Assembly: GCA_903908285.1 (NCBI GenBank)
Contig: CAIVRH010000039.1
Span: 124,001-188,000, forward strand
From: an uncultured candidate division Zixibacteria bacterium
GTDB lineage: Bacteria; Zixibacteria; MSB-5A5; SM1-73
Reading direction: 5' to 3'
DNA length: 64,000 nt
Under the pieces are notes generated by a model that saw only the letters and a program-made list of their open reading frames with translations, was not told the origin of the DNA and made no database searches. Shown piece by piece: positions 8,852 through 16,956 of this stretch; position 1 is the stretch's first letter; the number at the start of each line of letters is the position of its first letter. The position numbers and the translations under genes were made by a program.

Positions 8852-9356
8852 AACCCGGTAATTGCCATTAGGGATGATTTTGCGTAAAACACTGCAGCAA
8901 ACGACAAATAGAAAACAACTAATGCTTTGCAACCAGTAATACTACAGGCGTATATTTAGTGAAAATGAACTGTATCTGAATAAAGCCAAAAATGCTAACT
9001 AAAGAGAGTTATTTGGAATTACAAGCATCACTCTGCTGCAAAAATATTGATACTCCTCGGATTATTTTTGATTTTAACAAGCAGCGGGATGCTTTTTTAG
9101 GATAGATCCCGTTTTGGGAAAAGCTCCCCGGAGAAATTCACATCCAGAAAAAGTACTTTGAATTATATTTCCCTTTCATTACTTGTCTGGTGTTAGCATC
9201 GTTCTGTCGTTACTCCTATATCGGTCTATTTCCATTGGTTTAAGAAATGATGATTCCTGCATAATAGTTTAACCTCAACCCCTTTATCCTTCTCTCCCCA
9301 AATGTGGAGAGGGGGATCATAAGGGGAGAGGTTTATTAAAATCGTGACATTACCCA
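8852..9356. other. Gene-free spacer with queH remnant and a palindrome
   Basis: The spacer holds the queH tail remnant (8911-8987), then about 270 bases in which I see no gene. An imperfect palindrome follows at 9271-9334, with arms AACCTC/GAGGTT, CCCCTT/AAGGGG and CTCTCC/GGAGAG. This palindrome type recurs at 16650-16694 and near 63530-63565, so it is a dispersed repeat rather than a queA operator. Confidence 0.5.
8911..8987 (+). pseudogene. Degenerate duplicate of the queH 3' end
   Basis: The stretch aligns with 8063-8135 inside queH. GCTTTGCAACCAGTAATACT matches GCTTTACAGCCAGAAATACT, and GTATATTTAGTGAAAA is identical in both. In the copy, an AAA codon has become TAA and the cysteine codons are lost, so it does not code. 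It lies just after the toxin-antitoxin pair, which is therefore bracketed by the real queH tail and this remnant. Confidence 0.75.
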
Positions 9357-10394
9357 ATGGCCCTCTCCTTAAAAGATTTCGATTATCCACTCCCCAAAGA
9401 GCTAATCGCTTACTATCCCTCCAAAGAAAGGGATAAATGTCGCTTATTAGTTCTGGATAGAAATAGAGAAAAGATAGAGCACAAGCTTTTTTATCAGGTG
9501 ATAGATTACCTGGAAGAGGGAGATGGTTTGGTCATCAATGAAACCAAGGTTTTCCCTGCCCGGGTCTTTGGAATAAACCAACAGAGCCATAAGAAAATCG
9601 AGGTTTTCTTTCTAAAAAAACTGGAAGATAAATTGTGGGAAGTCCTGATCAAACCGACCAAAAAGAATCCGGAGGGTGCCGTTGTTTCTTTTACAGAAGA
9701 TGGGTATACTTGCAAGATCGTGGGACGGACTCTTTCCGGTAGCTTCATGGCGCAGGTGGATTATCCCGGGGATTTTTTTGAGATCCTGGAAAAAATAGGA
9801 AAGACACCGCTTCCCCCGTATATTAAAAGAGAAGCGGAGCCGGTGGATAAGGATACCTATCAGACCATTTATGCCAAAGAGACCGGAGCGGTGGCAGCTC
9901 CCACTGCCGGTTTGCATTTCACCGAACAGCTGTTAAAAGAGATCAAAGAGAAAGGCATAAATATAATTCCCCTCATATTACATGTGGGATGGGACAGCTT
10001 CCGGCCGGTGCGGGTGGATGATCCGACAGAGCACAGACTCGAGTCCGAATATTTTAAAATTGGTCCGGATGAAGCCGAAATGATAAATCAAACCAAGAGC
10101 AAAGGAAATAGGATCGTGGCAGTGGGGACGACAACCGTCAGGGCGTTGGAATCGGCAGCAGACAAAAGCAAAGAGATAGAACCGCAATCCGGCTGGACCA
10201 AAAAGTTTATTTATCCTCCTTACGAATTTAAAATGGTCGATGCGCTGATTACCAATTTTCACCTGCCCCGCTCCACATTACTTTTACTGGTTTCGGCCCT
10301 GGCGTCACGCGAGCTTATTTTAAAGGCTTATCAGGAAGCGGTTCGGCAGAAGTATCGATTTTACAGCTATGGGGATGCGATGCTGATAGTTTAA
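9357..10394 (+). CDS. queA: S-adenosylmethionine:tRNA ribosyltransferase-isomerase QueA
   Basis: The 345-residue protein has the family's start (LKDFDYPLPKELIAYYP), VINETKVFPARVFG, the diagnostic GAVAAPTAGLHFTEQLL, HVGWDSFRPV and the C-terminal LITNFHLPRSTLLLLVSAL. QueA transfers the ribosyl group of SAM to preQ1 in tRNA to give epoxyqueuosine, the substrate of QueH encoded upstream. The ATG at 9357 gives the expected N-terminus. The conserved yebC-ruvCAB-queA order is kept apart from the insertions. Confidence 0.96.
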   Translation: MALSLKDFDYPLPKELIAYYPSKERDKCRLLVLDRNREKIEHKLFYQVIDYLEEGDGLVINETKVFPARVFGINQQSHKKIEVFFLKKLEDKLWEVLIKPTKKNPEGAVVSFTEDGYTCKIVGRTLSGSFMAQVDYPGDFFEILEKIGKTPLPPYIKREAEPVDKDTYQTIYAKETGAVAAPTAGLHFTEQLLKEIKEKGINIIPLILHVGWDSFRPVRVDDPTEHRLESEYFKIGPDEAEMINQTKSKGNRIVAVGTTTVRALESAADKSKEIEPQSGWTKKFIYPPYEFKMVDALITNFHLPRSTLLLLVSALASRELILKAYQEAVRQKYRFYSYGDAMLIV

Positions 10395-10510
10395 AGACGT
10401 CCGCCGTCGATAGTCCGCAGTCCGCCGCTAAAACGGTTATTGGATGTAACAGACTTGTAGTGAGCGCAGCGAATCTATTAAACGGAAAAATTCCTTAACG
10501 GACATTCAGG

Positions 10511-11203
10511 ATGAAAACAGTTGCTATCATAGTAGCAGGTGGATCAGGGAAAAGGATTGAAGGAAATCTACCTAAGCAATTCTTAATGTTAGGCGATAAG
10601 CCTATCCTGGCACATACCATAGAAAAATTCGAAAAATGCGATCTGGTGGATGAAATCATTCTGGTGGTGCCGGAAGATCATTTGGATTATTGTTCGCAGG
10701 AGATCGTGGAAAGATATTCGTTTGATAAAATAAGAAGGATCATTTGCGGGGGGAAGGAAAGACAGGATTCGGTTTACATTGGGCTTAAAGCTTGCTATGA
10801 CAGTACCTCAATTGTTTCCATTCACGATGGAGTAAGGCCTTTTATCACCCCGGAAATAGTAACCGGTTCTATCAAATTATGTCAACAAAAGAAAGCGGTG
10901 ATCGTTGCTGTTCCAGCCAAGGATACCATAAAACGGGTGGAATGCGGTTTGGTGACTGCTACGCTGGATCGAAGAGAATTGTGGCTGGTGCAGACGCCGC
11001 AGGTATTCGAATATAAACTGATCCTGGAAGCTCATAAAAAAGCAAGAGAGGAGAATTTTGTCGGAACCGACGATTCCGTACTGGTAGAAAGAATGGGATG
11101 TGAGGTGTCAGTGCTGGAAGGAAATTACAACAATATAAAGATAACCACAGCTGAAGATTTATTGGTAGCGGAGAAATTACTGAAGGCAGAAGCTGGTGAA
11201 TGA
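10511..11203 (+). CDS. ispD: 2-C-methyl-D-erythritol 4-phosphate cytidylyltransferase
   Basis: The 230-residue protein begins with the nucleotidyltransferase loop AGGSGKRIEGNLPKQFLMLG and continues with KPILAHTIEKFE, HDGVRPFI, DTIKRV and TDDSVLVERMG. It makes CDP-methylerythritol in the non-mevalonate isoprenoid pathway. ispF follows after a 165-base repeat-bearing spacer. Isoprenoid precursors could feed the UbiA-type enzyme of the lipid operon at 46-47 kb, though nothing in the sequence ties the two loci. Confidence 0.95.
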   Translation: MKTVAIIVAGGSGKRIEGNLPKQFLMLGDKPILAHTIEKFEKCDLVDEIILVVPEDHLDYCSQEIVERYSFDKIRRIICGGKERQDSVYIGLKACYDSTSIVSIHDGVRPFITPEIVTGSIKLCQQKKAVIVAVPAKDTIKRVECGLVTATLDRRELWLVQTPQVFEYKLILEAHKKAREENFVGTDDSVLVERMGCEVSVLEGNYNNIKITTAEDLLVAEKLLKAEAGE

Positions 11204-11237
11204 GGAACTCACTAGTAGAAATCTGCTTGCAGCCAGA

Positions 11238-11353
11238 ATTGTCATTCTGAGTGCAGCGAAGAATCTATAACCATCAAACTCAAGCAGAGGAGATGTTTCT
11301 CTTCCCTGACGGGAGCCCGTCCGGGGGCACCGTCTGCTCGCTCAACATGACAC
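11238..11353. repeat. Dispersed repeat with TGTCAT/ATGACA ends
   Basis: The element starts TTGTCATTCTGAGTGCAGCG and ends CTCAACATGACA, so its ends are inverted, and it contains GAATCTAT and GAGATGTTTCTCTT. It resembles the dispersed non-coding repeats of the 'GTCATTCTGAGCGAAGCGAAGAATCT' kind in other uncultured bacteria. A partial version (GTAGTGAGCGCAGCGAATCTAT) is at 10457-10478. A GACGGGAGCCCGTCCGG hairpin is embedded in it. Confidence 0.55.
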
Positions 11354-11368
11354 CTTATCGAGGAGAGT

Positions 11369-11857
11369 ATGTTCAGAATAGGTTTTTCTTATGATGCGCA
11401 TAGATTAACTGAAGGCCGGGATTTGATCCTGGGTGGAGTGAAAATCCCCTACTCCAAGGGATTGTTAGGCCACTCGGACGCAGATGTGCTTTCTCATGCC
11501 ATCGGAGAGGCGATACTGGGTGCACTTTCTTTGGGTGATCTGGGAAAACATTTTCCCGATACAGATCCACAATATAAAGGGATTTCGAGCCTGAAGATTC
11601 TCTCCTTGATTTGCGATATGATGACAAAAGAAAATGCATGTATCATTAATATCGATTCGACCATTGTGGCCCAAGAGCCAAAGTTAGCCGGATATATATC
11701 AAAAATGAGAGAAAACATCGCATCCGTTCTCCGGATTAACGTGGATCAAATATCGGTGAAAGCGACCACCACGGAGGGGATGGGATTTGCCGGCAGAAAA
11801 GAAGGAATAGCAGCTTACGCGGTAGTGATGGTGGAAAGGTCTCAAGAACAAAAATGA
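11369..11857 (+). CDS. ispF: 2-C-methyl-D-erythritol 2,4-cyclodiphosphate synthase
   Basis: The 162-residue protein carries the zinc-binding DAHRLTEGR and [18 protein letters not shown] motifs, [11 protein letters not shown] and the C-terminal [19 protein letters not shown]. It catalyses cyclisation to methylerythritol cyclodiphosphate, two steps after IspD. A GAGGAGAG ribosome site precedes the ATG. Its stop overlaps the start of the dedA-like gene (ATGA). Confidence 0.96.
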   Translation: MFRIGFSYDAHRLTEGRDLILGGVKIPYSKGLLGHSDADVLSHAIGEAILGALSLGDLGKHFPDTDPQYKGISSLKILSLICDMMTKENACIINIDSTIVAQEPKLAGYISKMRENIASVLRINVDQISVKATTTEGMGFAGRKEGIAAYAVVMVERSQEQK

Positions 11858-12486
11858 ACGAACTCTTCTGGTTAAAAGTCGAAAGTGTCATAAATTTAGC
11901 TTTGGTCCATGGAGCCATATGGTTTTACATTTTTATATTCATAAGCAACGTGATTGAAAATTTATTCCCCCCCTACCCCGGTGATACTGTGACCTTTGTG
12001 GGAGGATATTTGTCCGGTACCGGACACCTCACTTTTCCCCTGGTTTTTCTCACATCCGGTTTGGGATGTTTGAGCGGGGCGATGATACTTTATCTGATAG
12101 GTAGAAGCAAGGGAAGAGAATTATTCTTGAGGAACAAGGGAAAGATCTTTGACGTCGCGCACCTGGAAAAAGTAGAAAGATGGTTCAAGAAATACGGGGA
12201 AAAGGTTTTGATCTTGAGCCGATTCTTGACCGGAGTCAGATCGGTGGTGGCGCTGGGAGCCGGAGTGGGGAACGTAAAGCCGAAAAAAATGATCATCTAC
12301 ACGTCAATTAGCATTATCTTATGGAATGGAATAATACTTTTCTCCGCCTTCAAAGTTCAGCAGAACTGGCGGAGGATTCTGGAAATACTTCAAGTTTATA
12401 ATAAAATCGTGCTGGCAGTTCTGGTTCTAGTAGTTTTAGTATGGCTGGCAAGAGTCCTCCGGGGAAAGTTGGCGAGAAAAGCGTGA
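11854..12486 (+). CDS. DedA/VTT-domain membrane protein
   Basis: The 210-residue polytopic protein has the DedA family signature: a first membrane segment ending in [21 protein letters not shown], then [12 protein letters not shown] and the amphipathic [18 protein letters not shown]. DedA proteins are envelope transporters or flippases, including undecaprenyl-phosphate carriers in some members. The 4-base overlap with ispF and the downstream ddl place it among isoprenoid and cell-wall genes. Confidence 0.9.
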   Translation: MNELFWLKVESVINLALVHGAIWFYIFIFISNVIENLFPPYPGDTVTFVGGYLSGTGHLTFPLVFLTSGLGCLSGAMILYLIGRSKGRELFLRNKGKIFDVAHLEKVERWFKKYGEKVLILSRFLTGVRSVVALGAGVGNVKPKKMIIYTSISIILWNGIILFSAFKVQQNWRRILEILQVYNKIVLAVLVLVVLVWLARVLRGKLARKA

Positions 12487-12586
12487 GGAAAATGCCTGGG
12501 TCTAATCCATCAGTTATCACAGTAGTTATGATCAATGAAGCGTAGATCAGTCGAAAAATATTGACAATTTCTTTGAAGGAGAAAAA

Positions 12587-13615
12587 TTGAAGATTCTGGT
12601 TTTAATGGGAGGAACCTCTGCGGAAAGGGATGTCTCTTTGGTCTCGGGGGAAGCCATCGTCAAAGCATTAAGATCAGCCGGGCACTCGGTGATAGCATTG
12701 GATACCGTCCAATCCCAAAAGCTTCTGCCGGATCACGGCAAGTATCTGCCGGATGGAATAGGGGAGGAGCCCCCGGACGTGGCAGAATTGGAGATAAAAG
12801 GTAAACAGCTGGCGTTGGAAGCCATCCACTCCTTCGATTTTTCCGAGGTGGATGTGGTTTTTCTGGCTCTGCACGGAGGGCAGGGGGAGGACGGGACCAT
12901 TCAAGCCCTGCTGGATCTGACCGGCAAACCCTACACCGGCTCGGGAGTTTTAGCCAGCGCTCTGGCGATGAACAAAGCCATGTCCAAAAAGATATTCGAG
13001 CGGGAAAGGATATTGACCCCGGAATGGTTCGTACCTGAGAAATCGGAGTTTTCGAATATTCCGTTAATCCTTGAAAAAATCCATAAAAGTTTCGGTCTGC
13101 CTTGTGTGGTCAAGCCGAATGATCAGGGATCATCGGTGGGTCTTACCATCGTGGAGGAGGAACAGGATATAACCAAGGCATTGCATGATGCTTTAAAATA
13201 TTCCGATCATATCATTATAGAAAAATTCATCTCTGGCAGAGAGGTGACGGTAGGTGTTTTAGGTGATTTGGCGCTGCCGGTTGTCGAAATCATACCCGAA
13301 CACGGAATCTACGATTACGAGTGCAAGTATACCCACGGGAGAAGCAATTATGTCTGCCCGGCCCAAATCCCGCCGAAGAAAGCGAAAGAGATTCAGTCCA
13401 TCGGTTTGAAGGCATTCAAAGCCTTGGGATGCGAAGATTACGCCCGGGTGGATTTCAGGTATGGGGAGGACGGTCATTTCTATTGCCTGGAGGTAAATAC
13501 GCTGCCGGGGATGACCGATACCAGTTTGGTGCCAAAAGCGGCTGAAGCTGTGGGCATAGATTTCCCGAAGCTGGTGGAGAAGATAGTCCGGCTGGCTTTG
13601 AAAAGAAAAAGCTAA
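12587..13615 (+). CDS. ddl: D-alanine--D-alanine ligase
   Basis: The 342-residue ATP-grasp ligase has an N-terminal MGGTSAERDVSLVSGEAI, FLALHGGQGEDGTIQ, the ATP-grasp PCVVKPNDQGSSVGL, a YDYECKYTHGRS loop and the C-terminal DFRYGEDGHFYCLEVNTLPGMT with metal ligands. It makes the D-Ala-D-Ala dipeptide for peptidoglycan. The start is TTG with GAAGGAG upstream. The 100-base spacer before it holds no gene. Confidence 0.95.
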   Translation: MKILVLMGGTSAERDVSLVSGEAIVKALRSAGHSVIALDTVQSQKLLPDHGKYLPDGIGEEPPDVAELEIKGKQLALEAIHSFDFSEVDVVFLALHGGQGEDGTIQALLDLTGKPYTGSGVLASALAMNKAMSKKIFERERILTPEWFVPEKSEFSNIPLILEKIHKSFGLPCVVKPNDQGSSVGLTIVEEEQDITKALHDALKYSDHIIIEKFISGREVTVGVLGDLALPVVEIIPEHGIYDYECKYTHGRSNYVCPAQIPPKKAKEIQSIGLKAFKALGCEDYARVDFRYGEDGHFYCLEVNTLPGMTDTSLVPKAAEAVGIDFPKLVEKIVRLALKRKS

Positions 13616-13828
13616 GCAGAACCGGGTGATTTCGAATTCCCAGCCATAAATGTAATGTCTTCGAAAGCTGGTGAATCTTTGTATCTATCTTGATCCGGCT
13701 TGATCTGGCTGAAATTCCACCAGAATATAGAAATGGTAAACAAAACTTTCTCCGAACCGTATGTAGATTAATTGTTATTTGTCGGGGTAAACTGATTTTT
13801 TACGTCCGGAACGATAAAAAGGAATGAA

Positions 13829-14566
13829 ATGAACGGAAAGCTAAAGGCGGTTTTATTCGATATGGGGAGCACCCTGCTGGAATTCGAAAACTGCACCTGG
13901 GAGGTTTTGGCCAGAAGCTGTGCCGAAAAAGGATATAATTTCCTGGTGGAAAGCGGATTGACTGTGCCCAAGTTCGAGGAATTTGGTCTCTTGCTCCGGG
14001 ATGAATTCATAAAAGCGCGATCTGAGGTGGAGGAGAATCTCAAGGAATTCAAATTCGAGCAGGTGGCGGGAAATGTCTTCAACCGGTTGAATTTTACCAC
14101 CTCAGACGGGTTGTATCATTGTTTCATGGATAGGTATTATAAACCGGTAACCGACCAGATCACTTTGATAGACGGAGCCGAGGAGATTTTGGGATATTTT
14201 AAAAAGCTGGGATTGAAAATCGGAATCATCTCCAACACCATCTTCCAGGAGAAATATCACTTAAAGGAACTGCAAAAGTTCGGGCTTTTTTCCTATCTGG
14301 ATTTTTATGTCTTTTCCTCCACCTTCGGGGTAAGAAAACCCCATCCCATGATTTTCCAACAGGCCTTGCATGAGTTGGAAGTGGATGCTTCCTCAGCGGT
14401 TTTTATAGGGGACAGGCTGGTGGAGGATGTGGGAGGGGCGCAGAAGGCGGGAATGAAGGGGATACTGAAATGTCACCCGGGGCGGGATTATACCGCTCCC
14501 ATCATACCGGATGCGCAAATAGTAGAATTGAACGAATTACCGGAAGTTTTGCATGACATTTTATGA
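13829..14566 (+). CDS. HAD-superfamily hydrolase
   Basis: The 245-residue protein has HAD motif I in LFDMGSTL (nucleophile Asp, with Gly in the place of the usual second Asp, as in some phosphatase subfamilies), motif II in IGIISNT, motif III in GVRKPHPMIFQ and motif IV in VFIGDRLVEDVGGA. A helical cap lies between motifs I and II. It is probably a small-molecule phosphatase; the substrate is not readable. Confidence 0.85.
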   Translation: MNGKLKAVLFDMGSTLLEFENCTWEVLARSCAEKGYNFLVESGLTVPKFEEFGLLLRDEFIKARSEVEENLKEFKFEQVAGNVFNRLNFTTSDGLYHCFMDRYYKPVTDQITLIDGAEEILGYFKKLGLKIGIISNTIFQEKYHLKELQKFGLFSYLDFYVFSSTFGVRKPHPMIFQQALHELEVDASSAVFIGDRLVEDVGGAQKAGMKGILKCHPGRDYTAPIIPDAQIVELNELPEVLHDIL

Positions 14567-14732
14567 TAATTCAAAAATCAAAATGCAAAATGCAAATTGC
14601 AAATTGCAAAATTAAAGATTCAGGATCCGGATCATCATTTTTACCGATATTATATAGTGATAACATGATTTTGAATTTTGCTTTGCAATCTTGAATCTTG
14701 AATTTTGAACTTTAAATTCTTAAGGGGTTTCC
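14567..14732. repeat. Word-repeat spacer before cysS
   Basis: Drifting copies of AAATGCAAATTGCAAATTGC are followed by TTGAATTTTGCTTTGCAATC and TTGAATCTTGAATTTTGAAC. The second half is roughly complementary to the first (TTTGCATTTTG against CAAATTGCAAA), so the spacer could fold. No gene is seen. Confidence 0.5.
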
Positions 14733-16130
14733 ATGGCGCTTCGATTTTTCAATACCTTGACTCGAACCAAAGAGGAGTTCTACACCATCCATCCGGGTGA
14801 AGTCAGGATGTATACCTGCGGACCGACGGTATACGATTTTGCTCATATCGGGAATTTCCGGGCTTACATTTTCGGAGACATCCTGCACCGGTACTTACTT
14901 TACAAAGGCTATCGGGTTACCTATGTGATGAACATCACCGATGTGGACGACAAAACCATTTCCGGATCGCAGAAAGAGGGGATCAGCTTGAATGAGTATA
15001 CCCAAAGATTCCGGGATGCTTTCTTCGACGATTTGAAGAGCTTGAACATAAAGCCAGCGCAAATTTACCCCGAGGCGACAGCGCATATAAAAGAGATGGT
15101 GGAGCTGGTCAAAACTCTTCTGGCCAAGGGATATGCTTACGCCAATGAGGGATCCACCTACTATCGCATCGAAAGTTTTTCCCCGTACGGCAAGCTCTCG
15201 CATATGGACAAGTCCGGATTGAAGGCGGGAGCCAGGGTGGCTTCCGATGAATACGAAAAGGAGCAGGTGGCGGACTTTGCCTTGTGGAAAGGATGGGATG
15301 AAAAGGACGGGGGGGTTTTCTGGGAGACGGAGGTAGGCAAGGGTCGCCCGGGATGGCATATCGAGTGTTCGGCCATGAGCATGAAATACTTAGGAAAGCA
15401 TTTCGATATCCATACCGGGGGGGTGGATTTGATCTTTCCTCATCATGAAAACGAGATCGCCCAGTCGGAAGCCGCTACCGAAGAAAAGTTCGTCAACTTC
15501 TGGCTGCACAATGAGCACCTGATGGTGGAAGGGCGGAAGATGGCGAAGTCCTTCGGTAACTTCTACACTTTGCGGGATCTGTTGCAAAAAGGCTATTATC
15601 CGATTGCCATACGCTATCTTCTCTTAGCCACCCATTACCGCCAGCAGGTAAACTTTACTTTCGACGGGCTGGAGGCGGCGAAAAATGCGTTAAAGAGGCT
15701 TTATGATTTTACGGATAATCTGAAATTGGTCAAGGGTGACAAGGATAATCCTGAGATTATTCAAATACTTCAGAAAGCCACAGCGGATTTCGAAGCGGCG
15801 ATGGATGACGATTTGAACACCTCCGAGGCATTAGGGGTGTTGTTTACTCTGGTTAAAGATATCAATCGTTTGATGGAAGAAAAAAAGATATCTTCATCGG
15901 ATGCCAAGCAGGTTCTGGAGACGATCGGTAAATTCGATTCGGCGCTGGGTTTGTTGAAGCGGGAAGAATTGATTGTAGACGATGAGGTGAAATCCTTGAT
16001 CGAAAAAAGAATCACCGCCCGGAAGGAAAAGGATTTTAAACTGGCGGATCAGATCAGAGGAGATTTGGAGGATAAAGGGATTGTTTTGGAAGACACTTCC
16101 GATGGAACCAAGTGGAAAAGAAAAATGTAG
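14733..16130 (+). CDS. cysS: Cysteinyl-tRNA synthetase
   Basis: The 465-residue class I synthetase has the zinc and HIGH region MYTCGPTVYDFAHIGNFRAY, WHIECSAMS, the zinc-binding HTGGVDLIFPHHENEIAQSE and the KMSKS-type loop EGRKMAKSFGNF. The C-terminal helical anticodon-binding part is present, with RKEKDFKLADQIRGDLEDKGI. The length and both signatures are normal. AAGGGG lies before the ATG. Two tRNA genes follow. Confidence 0.97.
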   Translation: MALRFFNTLTRTKEEFYTIHPGEVRMYTCGPTVYDFAHIGNFRAYIFGDILHRYLLYKGYRVTYVMNITDVDDKTISGSQKEGISLNEYTQRFRDAFFDDLKSLNIKPAQIYPEATAHIKEMVELVKTLLAKGYAYANEGSTYYRIESFSPYGKLSHMDKSGLKAGARVASDEYEKEQVADFALWKGWDEKDGGVFWETEVGKGRPGWHIECSAMSMKYLGKHFDIHTGGVDLIFPHHENEIAQSEAATEEKFVNFWLHNEHLMVEGRKMAKSFGNFYTLRDLLQKGYYPIAIRYLLLATHYRQQVNFTFDGLEAAKNALKRLYDFTDNLKLVKGDKDNPEIIQILQKATADFEAAMDDDLNTSEALGVLFTLVKDINRLMEEKKISSSDAKQVLETIGKFDSALGLLKREELIVDDEVKSLIEKRITARKEKDFKLADQIRGDLEDKGIVLEDTSDGTKWKRKM

Positions 16131-16298
16131 GGTTCTCCGTTGCTTGGCTAATTGAATAATCAAAAACCTCGAAATCTCATTTTGTGAAGCTGATAATAAC
16201 CTTGTAAGTATGCCTGTTCGAAAGGTGGATAAATTTTGCACTTTGCAATCTGCACTCTGCAATCAAGTCAAGATAAACACACCGTCTCCATATTTTTA

Positions 16299-16326
16299 TT
16301 GACAAGTGAAGCCTTAAAATTATATT
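16299..16326 (+). promoter_or_regulatory. Sigma-70-type promoter for tRNA-Arg
   Basis: TTGACA (16299-16304) and TATATT (16321-16326) are separated by 16 bases and lie 20 bases before the tRNA-Arg gene. The same TTGACA-N16-TATAWT layout occurs at 16791-16818 and 59190-59217. Confidence 0.7.
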
Positions 16327-16345
16327 GGCTAAGCATTTGAGTTTT

Positions 16346-16419
16346 GCGCCTATAGCTCAATTGGATAGAGCATCTGACTTCGGATCAGAGGGTTGGGGGT
16401 TCGAGTCCCTCTAGGCGCA
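16346..16419 (+). tRNA. tRNA-Arg (anticodon TCG)
   Basis: Acceptor arms GCGCCTA/TAGGCGC pair fully. The anticodon stem TCTGA/TCAGA encloses the loop CTTCGGA with anticodon TCG, and the T-arm holds GGTTCGAGTCC. The discriminator base is A and CCA is not encoded. It reads CGA codons, with wobble to other CGN codons. Confidence 0.95.
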
Positions 16420-16516
16420 AGTAAAGCAGTCAACAGTCAGTAGTCAGTAGTCACCAGTAAAAACATTGATCTTTTGGCTAATGGCTATTGACTTATGACT
16501 AATGACTGAATTAGTC
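16420..16516. repeat. AGTCAGT word repeat between the tRNA genes
   Basis: The spacer is built of GTCAACAGTCAGTAGTCAGT followed by AGTCACCAGT and, later, TTGACTTATGACTAATGACTG, the latter roughly complementary to the former. It belongs to the same class of drifting word repeats as other spacers here. Confidence 0.5.
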
Positions 16517-16591
16517 GTCCCTATCGTCTAGTCTGGCCTAGGACACCGCCCTTTCACGGCGGCGACACGAGTTCAAATCTCGTTGGGGACG
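16517..16591 (+). tRNA. tRNA-Glu (anticodon TTC)
   Basis: Acceptor arms GTCCCTA/TGGGGAC pair with one G-T. The anticodon stem CCGCC/GGCGG encloses the loop CTTTCAC with anticodon TTC. The T-arm has GAGTTCAAATCTC and the discriminator base is G. CCA is not encoded. A run of seven T follows at once (16593-16599). Confidence 0.95.
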
Positions 16592-16956
16592 CTTTTTTTG
16601 TATATAGAAATAGTTGAAGAGCAACTGGCTCCTGATATTATTGAACTCACCCCCTTGCCTCCTTTCTTGATAAGAGAGGAGGATTAAGGGGGTTGCTTTT
16701 TCTCCCCCTTTTTTAAAGGGGGATTTAGGGGGATTTTCTCCTCTGCAAGCAACCATATTTACCCCTTGGGGATATTACCCAGAAAGTTGCTTGACAAGAT
16801 TGAATAAATGATTATAATTAATTATATGAATATCATGGATTTTTCCTGAAAATGGGCCGCAAAACGCTATTCATTTAGCAGGTGTGTGGGGCACTTGATC
16901 TAAGAAGCTTTGATAGATATTTTATGAAGCAAAATCAGCATTTCTAATTTTCTTGT
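16592..16956. other. Spacer with palindromes and a promoter
   Basis: After the T-run that may end tRNA transcription, 16650-16694 forms a long imperfect palindrome (ACCCCCTT...CTCCT...AGGAG...AAGGGGGT) and 16701-16735 a CCCCCTTTTTTAAAGGGGG hairpin. Both resemble the dispersed palindrome at 9271-9334. A consensus promoter lies at 16791-16818. No gene is seen. Confidence 0.5.
16791..16818 (+). promoter_or_regulatory. Consensus promoter upstream of the helicase gene
   Basis: TTGACA (16791-16796), a 16-base gap, then TATAAT (16813-16818): a full consensus. Transcription would start near 16826, leaving a leader of about 160 bases before the likely ATG at 16990. Confidence 0.65.
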
